Source of the DNA: Caulobacter soli
GTDB taxonomy: Bacteria; Pseudomonadota; Alphaproteobacteria; Caulobacterales; Caulobacteraceae
Assembly (NCBI RefSeq): GCF_011045195.1
Contig: NZ_CP049199.1
Location: 2,046,001-2,110,000, forward strand
Direction: 5' to 3'
Length of the DNA stretch: 64,000 nucleotides
A program made the translations under genes and the position numbers. The notes beneath the pieces were generated by a model. It searched no databases. It was not told the origin of the DNA and saw nothing but the letters and a program-made list of their open reading frames with translations. Of the stretch, positions 48,617 to 57,921 are shown piece after piece (position 1 is the first letter of the stretch; every line of letters starts with the position of its first letter).

Positions 48617-50008
48617 ATGTACGACGCTGAACATCCCGTCCTCGACGAAGCGACCCTGCGCGCGCTCGAGGCCCAGTATTGCTCCTACGGCGACACCGTC
48701 CACTATCTGCCCGAACCGAAGTTCTTCGACGGCTGCGAAGGCTCGTTCATGTACGACGCCCAGGGACGCCAGTTCCTGGATCTGCAGATGTGGTACTCGG
48801 CCGTCAATTTCGGCTATCGCAACCCTCGCCTGAACGCCGTCGCCCACCGCCAGCTCGATACCCTGCCGCAGGTGGCCAGCCAGTACCTGCACCGCGAGAA
48901 GGTCGAGCTGGCGGCGATGATCGCCCAGGACGCCGAGAAGAAGTGGGGCCGCAAGGGTCGCGTCCACTTCAACGTCGGCGGCGCCCAGGCAGTCGAGGAC
49001 TCGCTGAAGCTGGTCCGTAACGCCTCGGGCGGCAAGCAACTGATGTTCGCCTTCGAGGGCGGCTATCACGGTCGCACCCTGGGCGCTTCGGCGATCACCT
49101 CGTCCTATCGCTATCGCCGCCGCTTTGGTCACTTCAGCGACCGGGCGCAGTTCATTGAATTCCCGTACCATTTCCGTGGCCCCAAGGGCATGAGCAAGGA
49201 AGAGTACGGCCACTACTGCGTGCAGAAGTTCGCGCGCCTGTTCGAGACCGAATACAACGGCGTGCTCGACACCAAGACCGGCCAGGCCGAATACGCCGCC
49301 TTCTATATCGAGCCCATCCAGGGCACCGGCGGTTACGTGATCCCGCCGCCCAACTTCTTCATCGAGCTGAAGAAGATCCTCGACCAGCACGGCATTCTGC
49401 TGGTGGTCGACGAGATCCAGATGGGCATGTGGCGGACTGGAAAGCTGTGGTCGATCGAGCACTTCGGCGTGCAACCTGATGTTCTGGTGTTCGGCAAGGC
49501 CCTGACCAACGGCCTCAACCCGCTGTCGGGCGTGTGGGCGCGCGAGGAACTGATCAACCCGGAAGTCTTCCCGCCCGGCTCGACCCATTCGACCTTCAAC
49601 TCCAACCCGATGGGCACGGCCGTGGCGCTGGAGACCCTGCGCATGACGCACGAGGTCGACTACGGCGCCCAGGTGCTGGAGAAGGGCGCCTATTTCCTGG
49701 AGGGCCTGAAGGCGCTCCAGAAGCGCTGGCCGCAGATCGGCGATGTCGATGGCCTGGGTCTGGCCCTGCGCGCCGAGATCTGCGAGGCCGACGGCTTCAC
49801 TCCCAACAAGGCCCTGCTGAACCGCATGGAAGCCGAGGGAATGAAGGGCGACATCGAGATCGACGGCAAGCGCTACGGCCTGATCCTCGACGTGGGCGGC
49901 TACTACAAGAACGTCATCACGCTGGCCCCCTCGCTGGAGATCAGCAAGGACGAGATCGACCTGGCGCTGAAGCTGCTCGACGCCGTGCTGCGTCGCTGCG
50001 TCGACTGA
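48617..50008 (+). CDS. Class III (PLP-dependent) aminotransferase
   Basis: A 463-residue aminotransferase of the ornithine/GABA/diaminobutyrate group. It shows FEGGYHGRTLGASAIT near residue 147, LLVVDEIQMGMWRTGK with Asp265 binding PLP, and the Schiff-base Lys294 in VFGKALTNG. Pairing with a phosphatase and an arginase-like gene suggests formation of an amino-bearing building block. The gap to the HAD gene is 17 bases. The amino donor and acceptor are not predictable. Confidence 0.9.
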   Translation: MYDAEHPVLDEATLRALEAQYCSYGDTVHYLPEPKFFDGCEGSFMYDAQGRQFLDLQMWYSAVNFGYRNPRLNAVAHRQLDTLPQVASQYLHREKVELAAMIAQDAEKKWGRKGRVHFNVGGAQAVEDSLKLVRNASGGKQLMFAFEGGYHGRTLGASAITSSYRYRRRFGHFSDRAQFIEFPYHFRGPKGMSKEEYGHYCVQKFARLFETEYNGVLDTKTGQAEYAAFYIEPIQGTGGYVIPPPNFFIELKKILDQHGILLVVDEIQMGMWRTGKLWSIEHFGVQPDVLVFGKALTNGLNPLSGVWAREELINPEVFPPGSTHSTFNSNPMGTAVALETLRMTHEVDYGAQVLEKGAYFLEGLKALQKRWPQIGDVDGLGLALRAEICEADGFTPNKALLNRMEAEGMKGDIEIDGKRYGLILDVGGYYKNVITLAPSLEISKDEIDLALKLLDAVLRRCVD

Positions 50009-50016
50009 TACGTTCG

Positions 50017-50925
50017 ATGCGACCGGTTTTCCTCAGTCTGGACAACGCATTGGACGCGCAACCTGTGTTGCGCGACCGGGACGCCCTGACGATCGAAGCC
50101 CGGGACCTGGGACCGGCGCTGCGGCTGTGGAGCCGGCCGCCGGCCCTGGCCGCGCTGACCGCCCGCCTGCGCGACCGCGCGCCGGCGGGCGCGGCCCCCG
50201 ACCTGGTGTTCGCCGGCTCCGGCGACTTCCACCATGTCACCCCCTTGCTCATCGAGCGGGCCATCGCAGCGTCCGACGCCGGACCGGTGACGGTCGTCCA
50301 TTTCGACAATCACCCCGACTGGGTGCGGTTCGAGAACGGCATGCACTGCGGCTCTTGGGTCGGGCGCGCTGCCCGATTGCCAGGCGTGGCCAAGGTGATC
50401 ACGGTCGGCGTCTGCAGCGGCGACATCGATCGTCCGGAAGCCAAGCGGGCGGACCTAGACCTCGTCGCCGAGGGACGGGTCGAGCTCTATCCCTGGCGGG
50501 CGCCGGACGGTGGTCCAGTGCTGCGCGTCGGCGAGCAGGGTTGGCCGTCGATGCAGGCGATGGGCGAGGGCGGTTTCGCCGACCTGCTGGCGTCGCGGAT
50601 CGTCACCCCGACGGTCTATGTCACCATCGACAAGGACGTTCTCCATGTCGATGACGCGGTCACCAACTGGGACCAGGGCCAGCTCAGCCTGGACGGGCTG
50701 GAACGCTTGATCCGGACCGTGGCCGGCAGGGCGCGGCTGATCGGCGCCGACGTGGTCGGCGACTGGTCGCCGCCGCGCTATGGACCGGATCTGCTCTCGA
50801 AGCTGCTCAAGCGCGGCGAGGCCTTCCTGGATCAGCCTCGTGGCGGCGTGCCGGGCGACCTTGCGCGCACCAACGAGGCGACCAACCTGCGCCTGCTGTC
50901 GCTGTTCGCGGAGGTGGCGTCGTGA
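50017..50925 (+). CDS. Arginase/agmatinase superfamily (ureohydrolase-like) protein
   Basis: A 302-residue protein with manganese-type ligands: GSGDFHHV near residue 69, HFDNHPDW (equivalent to DxHxD) near residue 93 and TIDKDVLHVD near residue 207. These replace the usual SFDVDALDP, so the dinuclear metal site may be kept but the substrate pocket changed. Family members cleave guanidino C-N bonds, releasing urea. It starts eight bases after the aminotransferase and overlaps the next start (GTGA). Confidence 0.8.
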   Translation: MRPVFLSLDNALDAQPVLRDRDALTIEARDLGPALRLWSRPPALAALTARLRDRAPAGAAPDLVFAGSGDFHHVTPLLIERAIAASDAGPVTVVHFDNHPDWVRFENGMHCGSWVGRAARLPGVAKVITVGVCSGDIDRPEAKRADLDLVAEGRVELYPWRAPDGGPVLRVGEQGWPSMQAMGEGGFADLLASRIVTPTVYVTIDKDVLHVDDAVTNWDQGQLSLDGLERLIRTVAGRARLIGADVVGDWSPPRYGPDLLSKLLKRGEAFLDQPRGGVPGDLARTNEATNLRLLSLFAEVAS

Positions 50926-51290
50926 GCGCGACCCTGACCGCCACCAGCGGAGGTCTGCTGGCCTTTTGCATCGCCACCGAAATCGGCCGCGAGCTGAGCT
51001 TCAAGGCCGCCTCCGACGGGGCCGACGGCAAGCCGGTCTATCTGGCGGCGCTGGCCGGCCAGCCCGTGCTGTGGGCCGGGATCGCCTTCTGGTTCGTCGA
51101 GATGGTGGCCTGGGTGCTGGTGCTGGAGACCACGCCGCTCAGCCTGGCCTTTCCGATCATGACCCTGACCTACGCCGGCGTGCCCCTGGCCGGGACCCTG
51201 ATCCTCAAGGAGCGCCTAACCCCCATCCAGATCGCGGGCGCGGCCCTGGTCGCCGCCGGCGTCACCTGCGTGGGGCTGTCGGGCCTGTGA
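50922..51290 (+). CDS. Small DMT/EmrE-like membrane protein (ArnE/ArnF-like)
   Basis: A 122-residue protein with four predicted helices, ending FPIMTLTYAGVPLAGTLILKERLTPIQIAGAALVAAGVTCVGL. The helix 3-4 region matches the EamA/SMR superfamily, including subunits that flip lipid-linked sugars. It starts with GTG inside the arginase-like stop. A second member lies at 54160, so the two could form a heterodimeric flippase. Confidence 0.8.
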   Translation: MSATLTATSGGLLAFCIATEIGRELSFKAASDGADGKPVYLAALAGQPVLWAGIAFWFVEMVAWVLVLETTPLSLAFPIMTLTYAGVPLAGTLILKERLTPIQIAGAALVAAGVTCVGLSGL

Positions 51291-51316
51291 TCTCTTCGAA
51301 CCGTGGAGCGAGCGTC

Positions 51317-52225
51317 ATGACGCCGCGAGATTTCCGTCTTCCAAAGCGCGCCAAGGGCTTGATGGCCTGGACCTGGTGGGACCTGATCCCGGTCGCCGCC
51401 GCCGTGGCGCACCTGGCCTTCGTGGTCTGGATCGTGGTCGGCTCGGCCAACCGGCCCTGGTGGGGACAGCTGTTGTGCGGCTTCGGCTACGCCCTGGCGA
51501 TCAGCTGGAACGTCAACGGCGTCTCGCACAACTTCCTGCACACCCCGTACTTCCGGTCCAAGGCCCTGAACCGCGCCTTCTCGCTGCTGGAGTCGGTGGC
51601 CATCGGCTTTTCCCAGACCTTCTACACCTGGGTTCACCTGCGCCATCACGAGGGCAACAGCGACCGGCCGGGGCCGGACGGCGAGACCCGCGACTGGCTG
51701 TCGATCTATCGTCACGGCAAGGACGGGCAGCCCGAGAATGTGTGGTCCTACGTGTTCCTGGGCTTCTTCCGCGACAGCGGCGGCTCGGTCTACCAGGCGC
51801 TGAAGGCACGGGGCCGGGACGCCGACGCCCGCTGGGGTCGCATCGAGCTGAGCGCGGTGGCGGCCTTCGCGATCGGCATGGCCGTGATCGACTGGCGCGC
51901 GGTGCTGTTCCTGCTGCCGTTCTACTATCTGGGCGAATGCCTGTCGCAGCTGAACGGCTACTATGAGCACTTCAACGGTGACCCCGAAACTCCCATCGCC
52001 TGGGGCGTTTCCAGCTACGATCCGATCTACAACGTCACCTGGTTCAACAACGGCCACCACGCCGAGCATCACTACCGCCCGGCGGTGCATTGGACCCGGC
52101 TGCCGGCCCTGCGCAGGGCGCTGGTCGAGCAGCAGCAGGCCCACGGCGTCCACGTCATTGGCCCCGCGCACGCCCTCGGCTTTCTGGCCCGCGCCAATCG
52201 TCGGGAACGGGCGGTGCGCCCATGA
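51317..52225 (+). CDS. Fatty acid desaturase family membrane protein
   Basis: A 302-residue di-iron enzyme with His clusters HNFLH near residue 74, HLRHHEGN near residue 110 and GHHAEHH near residue 252. Four helices flank them. It introduces a double bond or hydroxyl group into a lipid chain. It lies 26 bases after the DMT gene, with GGAGCG upstream, and overlaps the alpha/beta hydrolase gene. It suggests that the cluster makes a lipid with a modified acyl chain. Confidence 0.9.
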   Translation: MTPRDFRLPKRAKGLMAWTWWDLIPVAAAVAHLAFVVWIVVGSANRPWWGQLLCGFGYALAISWNVNGVSHNFLHTPYFRSKALNRAFSLLESVAIGFSQTFYTWVHLRHHEGNSDRPGPDGETRDWLSIYRHGKDGQPENVWSYVFLGFFRDSGGSVYQALKARGRDADARWGRIELSAVAAFAIGMAVIDWRAVLFLLPFYYLGECLSQLNGYYEHFNGDPETPIAWGVSSYDPIYNVTWFNNGHHAEHHYRPAVHWTRLPALRRALVEQQQAHGVHVIGPAHALGFLARANRRERAVRP

Positions 52226-53058
52226 GCGCTCGGCCCCTGCGACTGGCGGGCCGTTCGGGTCACGGCGTCATGTTGATCCACGGCCTGACGGGCGCGCCGG
52301 CCGAGATGAAGCCCCTGGCCAAGCGCCTGGCGCGTCGTGGCTTCGAAGTCCACGCGCCGCTGTTGCCCGGCCACGGCGCCGACGAGGCGACTCTGTTGCG
52401 GACCACCTGGCGCGACTGGCTGGACGGCCTGATCGAAACCTACGACCGGTTCGCGGCGGAGGTCGACACCGTGTCGGTGGCCGGGATCTGCGTGGGCGGG
52501 GCGCTGGGCCTGATGCTGGCCGCCGAGCGGCCCGACATCCACTCGGCCGCGGTCTATTCGATGACTTTCGAATACGACGGCTGGAACATGCCGCGTTTCG
52601 CGGTCGCCGCGCCGGTGATCCAGCTGTTCGCCAATTTGCCGGGCGTGCGCCGACTGGCCTGGGCCGAGACCCATCCGTTCGGCCTGAAGGATGCGAGGCT
52701 GCGCGGCCTGGCCGAGCGCGCGCCGGGCGGACTGATCGAGGGAGCCATCGACCGCCTGCCGCTGGGGGCGCTGTACCAGATGTACCGGATGGGGCGTCGA
52801 CTTGAGCGGATCGGCAGGGCGATCGAGACGCCGACCCTGATCCTTCACGCTCGCGACGACGACATGAGCCATCCGCGCAACGCCTATCGCCTGGAGAAGG
52901 CGCTGGGCGGACCCACGCGCCTGCATCTGCTCGACGACAGCTATCACATGATCCACGTCGATCAGGAGCGCGACCGGGTCGCGGCCATGACCGCGGCCTT
53001 CTTCGGAGCGGAGACGCCATACGCGGTCGAGAGCCGGGAACTGAGGTCCCATGTTTGA
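52222..53058 (+). CDS. Alpha/beta hydrolase (esterase/lipase-like) with Cys nucleophile
   Basis: A 278-residue hydrolase fold protein: HGLTGAPAEMKPLA oxyanion region, GLPGHG-like PLLPGHGAD, and nucleophile elbow GICVG with Cys90 where esterases have Ser. Acid (ARDDD, near 213) and base (YHMIHVD, near 242-245) are present, so a Cys-Asp-His triad is expected. Cys triads occur in dienelactone hydrolases and some acyl-transferring enzymes. The start overlaps the desaturase stop. Confidence 0.85.
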   Translation: MSARPLRLAGRSGHGVMLIHGLTGAPAEMKPLAKRLARRGFEVHAPLLPGHGADEATLLRTTWRDWLDGLIETYDRFAAEVDTVSVAGICVGGALGLMLAAERPDIHSAAVYSMTFEYDGWNMPRFAVAAPVIQLFANLPGVRRLAWAETHPFGLKDARLRGLAERAPGGLIEGAIDRLPLGALYQMYRMGRRLERIGRAIETPTLILHARDDDMSHPRNAYRLEKALGGPTRLHLLDDSYHMIHVDQERDRVAAMTAAFFGAETPYAVESRELRSHV

Positions 53059-54163
53059 GACCCGGGTCCTGACCACGCTCGATGACCTGCCGCGCGGCCA
53101 GTGGGACGCCTTGTTCGGCGACGCCTTGGAAGGGTTCGACTATCTGCGCGCCATCGAGAGCGCTGGGCTGGCCGGCTTCGCCTGGCGCTATGTGCTGGCG
53201 CATCGCGACGGCCGCCTGGTCGGCGCGGCGCCGGCCTTCATCACCGACTATCGCCTTGAGACCACGTTCGAAGGCCCCGGCCGCCGGATCGCCGAGCAGG
53301 TTCGCCGCCTGGCGCCGGGCGTGATGACGCCCAAGCTGGCCTGTCTGGGCTCGCCCTGCGCCGAGACCGCCACGGTCGGCTTCGCGCCCGAGCTGCCGGA
53401 GGCGGAGCGTCCTGCCGTCCTGGCCGCTCTGATGCGGGCCTTCGAAGGCGAGGCGGCGCGGTCAGGCTGCGTCCTGACCGGGGTGAAAGACGCCGACCAC
53501 GACCAAGGCGACCTGTGGTCGCGAGCGGCGGCCGCCGCCGGCTACAGCCCCGTGCCAGGCCAGGCGATCGCCGACCTGCCCGTCGATTTCTCGAGCATCG
53601 AAACCTACCTCGCGGGCCTTTCGAGCGGCGTGCGGCGCGACATGCGACGCAAGCTGCGCGCGCGGTCGGCCGTGCGCGTGGAACTGCGGTCCGAACTCGG
53701 CGCCGATTTGCCCAGAGCCATGGCGCTTTACCACCAGACCCTGGCGCGGGCGTCGGCTCAACTGGAAACCCTGACCCCCGCCTTCTTCACCGAGGTGGCC
53801 GCGCGCCTGTCTGGCCGGGCGGTCTTCGCCTTGTATTACGTCGGTGATGACTTGCTAGCCTTCAACCTGCTGCTGGAAGACGGCGAGGTCCTGCTCGACA
53901 AGTTCTTCTGCATGGAGGCCGAGCGCGGCCGGGCCCATAATCTCTATTTCCTCAGCTGGTTCTACAATCTCGAACGCTGTTTGGAGCGTGGCCTGAAGCG
54001 TTATCGCAGCGGCCAGGCCAATCTCGGCGACAAGGTGCGGCTGGGCAGCCGGCTGACCCCGTCGACGATGTATTTCCGCCATCGCAACGGCCTGCTGAAC
54101 GGCGCCCTGCGGGCCTTGGCGCCGATGGTGATGGGCGATCCGACCGAGGGGCTGGCCGCATGA
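53051..54163 (+). CDS. GNAT-like / BioF2-type acyltransferase domain protein
   Basis: A 370-residue protein with a two-lobed GNAT arrangement. An N-terminal lobe (FETRVLTTLDDLPRGQWDALFG...GFDYLRAIE) precedes a C-terminal lobe with the LSSGVRRDMRRKLR segment, FALYYVGDDLLAFNLLL and DKFFCMEAERGRAHNLYFLSWFYNLE. This resembles FemAB/BioF2 peptidoglycan-type acyltransferases. It may add an amino acid or acyl group to the cluster product. It overlaps the hydrolase by eight bases. Confidence 0.75.
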   Translation: MFETRVLTTLDDLPRGQWDALFGDALEGFDYLRAIESAGLAGFAWRYVLAHRDGRLVGAAPAFITDYRLETTFEGPGRRIAEQVRRLAPGVMTPKLACLGSPCAETATVGFAPELPEAERPAVLAALMRAFEGEAARSGCVLTGVKDADHDQGDLWSRAAAAAGYSPVPGQAIADLPVDFSSIETYLAGLSSGVRRDMRRKLRARSAVRVELRSELGADLPRAMALYHQTLARASAQLETLTPAFFTEVAARLSGRAVFALYYVGDDLLAFNLLLEDGEVLLDKFFCMEAERGRAHNLYFLSWFYNLERCLERGLKRYRSGQANLGDKVRLGSRLTPSTMYFRHRNGLLNGALRALAPMVMGDPTEGLAA

Positions 54164-54576
54164 CCGCCGTCATCCCCAAGCCTCGTCGTCGCCTGGCGCC
54201 CATGGTGCTGTTCGCCATCCTGCCGCTGCTGACCCTGGGTTACCAGATCGCGGCCAAGGCCTCGGCCGCCCATCTGGCCGAGATGCATTTCGACGCCGCC
54301 TGGCTGGTGGCGGCCGCTCGCCTGCCCAGCGTGCAGATCCTGCTGGTCTGCGAAGTCGCCAGCTTCGTGGCCTGGATGACGGTTCTGTCAGAGATGCCCC
54401 TGAGCGCGGCCTTCCCGTTGTCGGCGGTCAGCTATGTGCTGATCATCGCCGCCAGCGCCCTGGTCTTCCACGAGCCCGTGGGCCTGCTGCAGGTCGTCGG
54501 CAGCCTGGCCATCCTGGCCGGCGTCTGGCTGATCGGGCGGGGCGGACGCGAGACGCCTCCGGGACCTGTCGCATGA
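54160..54576 (+). CDS. Small DMT/EamA-like membrane protein
   Basis: A 138-residue protein with four helices: MVLFAILPLLTLGYQIAAKASA, PSVQILLVCEVASFVAWMTVLSEMPLSAAFPLSAVSYVLIIAASALVF and VVGSLAILAGVWLIG. It resembles the gene at 50922 in the position of helices 2-4. The start and stop overlap both neighbours by four bases. A likely subunit of a lipid or sugar-lipid flippase. Confidence 0.78.
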   Translation: MTAVIPKPRRRLAPMVLFAILPLLTLGYQIAAKASAAHLAEMHFDAAWLVAAARLPSVQILLVCEVASFVAWMTVLSEMPLSAAFPLSAVSYVLIIAASALVFHEPVGLLQVVGSLAILAGVWLIGRGGRETPPGPVA

Positions 54577-55703
54577 CCGGCGTCGCGCTCAAGACCCTGC
54601 TGTTCGACTGGCGCCGGTTCGCGCCGGCCGCCGTGGCCGTCGGCTTTTCGGGCCTGCTGGTCCTGCTGCAGGCCGGCCTGATCCTCGGCGTGTTCTCGCT
54701 GGCCAGCGTCTATGTGACCAAGTCCTCGGCCGATCTCTGGGTCGGGTTTCCGGGCGTGCAGAGCATCGATCTGGGCCGGCCGATCGGTGGGGCCACCGAG
54801 TTGTTCCTGCGCGCCGACCCGCGCATCGCCCAGGTCGAACCCTTCTACTGGGGCTCGGGTGAATGGCGCACCAGCCGGCACGGCATGGTCAATGTCTACA
54901 TCGTCGGCCTGGATCCGACGCCCGGCGCCATGGTGCTGTCCGACGTCCTGCCGACCGACCTGCGCGTCGCCCTGGCCGAACCGGATGCGGTGCTGGTCGA
55001 TCGGGCGGATCTGGGCAAGCTGGAAACAAACGTCGGCGGCCTGGCCGAGATCAACAGCCGGCGAGTGCGGATCGTCGGCGTGACCGAGGGCCTGCGCGCC
55101 CTGGGCGGGGTCAATGTGATCGCTTCGGCCGCCACGGCCCGGCGGCTGGATCCGACGATCGGCAGCGCGGAGGGAGCGGCCTATTTCACCGCCCGGCTCA
55201 ACGACCCGGCTCAAGCTCGCGCCGCCGTCGCCGACCTGCGCGAGGTCGGCCGCCAGCGCGGCTTCGAGCCGATGACCAGCAAGACCTTCGCCGACCGCAG
55301 TGTCCGCTATTGGCTGGCCGAGTCCGGCGCGGGCGTGGCCTTCGTGTTCGGCAGCGCCGTGGCGATCCTGGTGGCGGTGATCGTCACCAGCCAGACCCTG
55401 GCGGCCGCCGTCGCCGCCTCGCTCAAGGACTACGCGGCCTTGCGGGCCTTGGGCTTCACCATCGGGGCCCTGCGCGCCATCGTTTTGGCCCAGACCGCCT
55501 GGATCGCGGCGGCGGGCGTGCTTCTGGCCGGCGTGCTGGCGGCGATCCTGGCGGTGGTGGCGCGGCTGGGGGCCACGCCGCTGATCATGACCGCGCCGAT
55601 GGTCGTCGGCGCCATCGGCCTGGTGGCGCTGGTCGCCTTCGGCTCGGGCCTGTGGGCGCTGCGCCGTGTCGCGCGGGCCGATCCGGCCGCGCTGCTTTTG
55701 TGA
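54573..55703 (+). CDS. ABC transporter permease, DevC/MacB-FtsX type
   Basis: A 376-residue permease with one N-terminal helix near residues 20-45, a ~220-residue periplasmic domain and three C-terminal helices near 258-285, 300-330 and 342-365, which is the FtsX/MacB fold. It is encoded apart from its ATPase. DevC in heterocyst glycolipid export has the same arrangement. It is flanked by the adaptor, outer-membrane and ATPase genes, all needed for a tripartite exporter. Confidence 0.88.
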   Translation: MTGVALKTLLFDWRRFAPAAVAVGFSGLLVLLQAGLILGVFSLASVYVTKSSADLWVGFPGVQSIDLGRPIGGATELFLRADPRIAQVEPFYWGSGEWRTSRHGMVNVYIVGLDPTPGAMVLSDVLPTDLRVALAEPDAVLVDRADLGKLETNVGGLAEINSRRVRIVGVTEGLRALGGVNVIASAATARRLDPTIGSAEGAAYFTARLNDPAQARAAVADLREVGRQRGFEPMTSKTFADRSVRYWLAESGAGVAFVFGSAVAILVAVIVTSQTLAAAVAASLKDYAALRALGFTIGALRAIVLAQTAWIAAAGVLLAGVLAAILAVVARLGATPLIMTAPMVVGAIGLVALVAFGSGLWALRRVARADPAALLL

Positions 55704-55711
55704 GGTTCTCG

Positions 55712-56617
55712 ATGATGCCCCGCCACGCGCCGAACGGCCGCGTCCTGATCTCCGTCCTGCTGGCGACTAGCGCGATGCTGGCCGCCTGCCAGAAGGGATC
55801 CGGCGCCGCCGACGCCCAGAACCGTCCCCCGCCGGCCGCCGTCGCCCGGGGCGTGGTCGCCGCCGACGGGGGGCTGATCCCGGTCGCCGCGCCGCGCGAT
55901 GGCCTGATCGCTCAGGTCAGCGTGGAGGAGGGCGCGCACGTCGATCGCGGCGCCGTCCTGGCCCAACTCGACGCCGATCGCAGCGCCTTGCTGACGGTTC
56001 AGGCCGCGGCCGAGACGGCTCAGCAGGAGGCCGCCTGGCGCGGCGCCCAGGCGCGGTCGTCGGCCGCTCAGGCCGAAGCCTCGCGCCTGGGCCGTCTGGC
56101 CTCGGCCGACGCCGCCACCCGGCGCGAAGCCGAGCAGGCCCGGCAAGCGGTGACTTTGGCGGCGGCCCAGAGCGACGAGGCGGCGCGCGCCGTCGACGTG
56201 GCGCGAGCCCGCCAGCGCCTGGCCGAACTGGAACAGACCGCTCGCACGGTCCGCGCGCCGGTGTCGGGGCTGGTCCTGCGCCGTACTGCGGCCGTGGGCG
56301 CGGCGGCGGTGTCCGCTTCGGGCACGCCGCTGTTCATTCTCGCGCCGGACGGTCCCCGGATCATCCGCGCGGAACTGGACGAGGCCTTCGTCGGTCGGGT
56401 CATGCCCGGCGCCGTCGCCTGGGTCACCGACGCCAGCGGAGGCGGGCGCGTGATGAAGGCGCGAGTGCTGCGGATTTCGCCGTCCTTCGAGGCGGCGGCT
56501 CTGGATGACCAGCCGGGCGGCCGCGCCGACGGTCGGGTCCTGCGTCTGGTGCTGGCCTTCGAGGAGCCCAACAATCTACGTCTTGGCCAGCGCGTGCTGG
56601 CGAGGATCGGCGGATGA
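55712..56617 (+). CDS. HlyD/DevB-type periplasmic adaptor, lipoprotein
   Basis: A 301-residue adaptor. Signal peptide with lipobox MLAAC near residues 22-26, then a lipoyl half (VAAPRDGLIAQVSVEEGAHVDRGAVLAQLD), a short coiled hairpin (AQQEAAWRGAQARSSAAQAE...REAEQARQAV), the second lipoyl half RAPVSGLVLRRTAAVGAA and a beta-barrel domain. Such adaptors bridge the ABC permease and TolC. It is eight bases after the permease. Confidence 0.88.
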   Translation: MMPRHAPNGRVLISVLLATSAMLAACQKGSGAADAQNRPPPAAVARGVVAADGGLIPVAAPRDGLIAQVSVEEGAHVDRGAVLAQLDADRSALLTVQAAAETAQQEAAWRGAQARSSAAQAEASRLGRLASADAATRREAEQARQAVTLAAAQSDEAARAVDVARARQRLAELEQTARTVRAPVSGLVLRRTAAVGAAAVSASGTPLFILAPDGPRIIRAELDEAFVGRVMPGAVAWVTDASGGGRVMKARVLRISPSFEAAALDDQPGGRADGRVLRLVLAFEEPNNLRLGQRVLARIGG

Positions 56618-57921
56618 TCGCGCGTGTTCTGGCCGCCGTCCTGGCGATGAGTCCGACGATCACGGGCGCGATGGCGGCGCCGATCACCCCCCCGCAAACC
56701 ACTGACGCCTGGTCGCCGACCCTGGACGATCCAGTCCTGGCGGATCTGCTGAGCCGAGCGGAAACGGGTTCGCTGGACATCCGGAGCGCCCTGGCTCGGC
56801 TGGAAAAGGCGCGGGCGGACGTCGACCTGGCCCGCGCCGGCCGTCGGCCGCACCTGAGCGTTGGGGCCGAGGCCGCCGTCGGCGGCGCGGACTTCTCGTC
56901 GACTGCGTCCGGCGCCGGCGCGCCGGTGCTGGGCAGTTACGAGGTGGATCTGTTTCATCGTCTCAAGCACGGTGTGGACGCGGCCAAGTCCGACGCAGCC
57001 GCCGCTTCGCAGGACGTCGTGGCCGCGCGCCAACTGGTGCTGGTCGAGGTCGCTCGCACCTATGTGACCTTGCGGGCCGACCAGGAGCATCGGGCGGCGG
57101 CGGAGGTCCGGGTCGGCTTGGCGCGGCAGGTGGAGGCGCTGATCCGCCGCCGCGCCCTGGAGGGTTCAGCGAGGGACGAGGACCTGGCGGCCGCGCGCTC
57201 CGCGGAAGCCCTGGCCAGCGCCGAGGTTCAGCGGACCGCGCACGCGGTGGAAGCCGACCGGATGCGGTTGGGCCTCCTGCTGGGACAGAATGAGCCGGTG
57301 GACGAGCCGGCCTATGCCGGCGACGAGATCCCGGTCACGCCATCGACGCTCACGGTTTCGTCCGAGGCGGTCCAGGGGCGCCCCGACATCCAGGCCGCGT
57401 TCGCCCGACTGCAAGCCGCCGACGCTCGCCGAGCGGAAGCCATGGCGGCGTCGCGACCTCGGTTCATGCTGACCGCCGGCATCGGGTCCGGCGAGACCGA
57501 TCTGCTCTATTTGCTGGATGTTCGGGCCTTGGCCTGGGCGATCGCCGGCGGCCTTACCCACGAACTGCTGGACGGCGGCGCGGCCAAGGCCCGCAAACGC
57601 GGTGCGGCGGCCGAGGCGGACCTGACCGAGTTGGCCTACCGCAAGGCGGTTGGCGAGGCCTGGGGGCAGGCGCGGTTGCAACTGGCGGCTCTGCAGGACG
57701 CTGGCGCGACCGAGAAGTTGGCGGGCAGGGCGTGGAACCAGGCCGTCGCGGCGTTTGGCGCGGGTCAGGCGCGGCATCAGGACGGCGACATCGACGGCGT
57801 CGCGTTGGCCGCCTTGGAGGCCAAGGCCGCCGACGCCGACGTGGCCCTGACCAACGCCCAGGCCGCCCGGGCCGAGGCCTATGTCGATCTGCTGCTGGCC
57901 CTGGGCGGGCGGGCCACGTGA
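56614..57921 (+). CDS. TolC-family outer membrane efflux protein
   Basis: A 435-residue protein with signal peptide MIARVLAAVLAMSPTITGAMA and two internally similar OEP halves. Each has long helices: SLDIRSALARLEKARADVDLARAGRRPHLS and, in the second half, GRPDIQAAFARLQAADARRAEAMAASRPRF. It forms the trimeric exit duct for the adjacent ABC exporter. Starts and stops overlap the neighbouring genes by four bases. Confidence 0.88.
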   Translation: MIARVLAAVLAMSPTITGAMAAPITPPQTTDAWSPTLDDPVLADLLSRAETGSLDIRSALARLEKARADVDLARAGRRPHLSVGAEAAVGGADFSSTASGAGAPVLGSYEVDLFHRLKHGVDAAKSDAAAASQDVVAARQLVLVEVARTYVTLRADQEHRAAAEVRVGLARQVEALIRRRALEGSARDEDLAAARSAEALASAEVQRTAHAVEADRMRLGLLLGQNEPVDEPAYAGDEIPVTPSTLTVSSEAVQGRPDIQAAFARLQAADARRAEAMAASRPRFMLTAGIGSGETDLLYLLDVRALAWAIAGGLTHELLDGGAAKARKRGAAAEADLTELAYRKAVGEAWGQARLQLAALQDAGATEKLAGRAWNQAVAAFGAGQARHQDGDIDGVALAALEAKAADADVALTNAQAARAEAYVDLLLALGGRAT

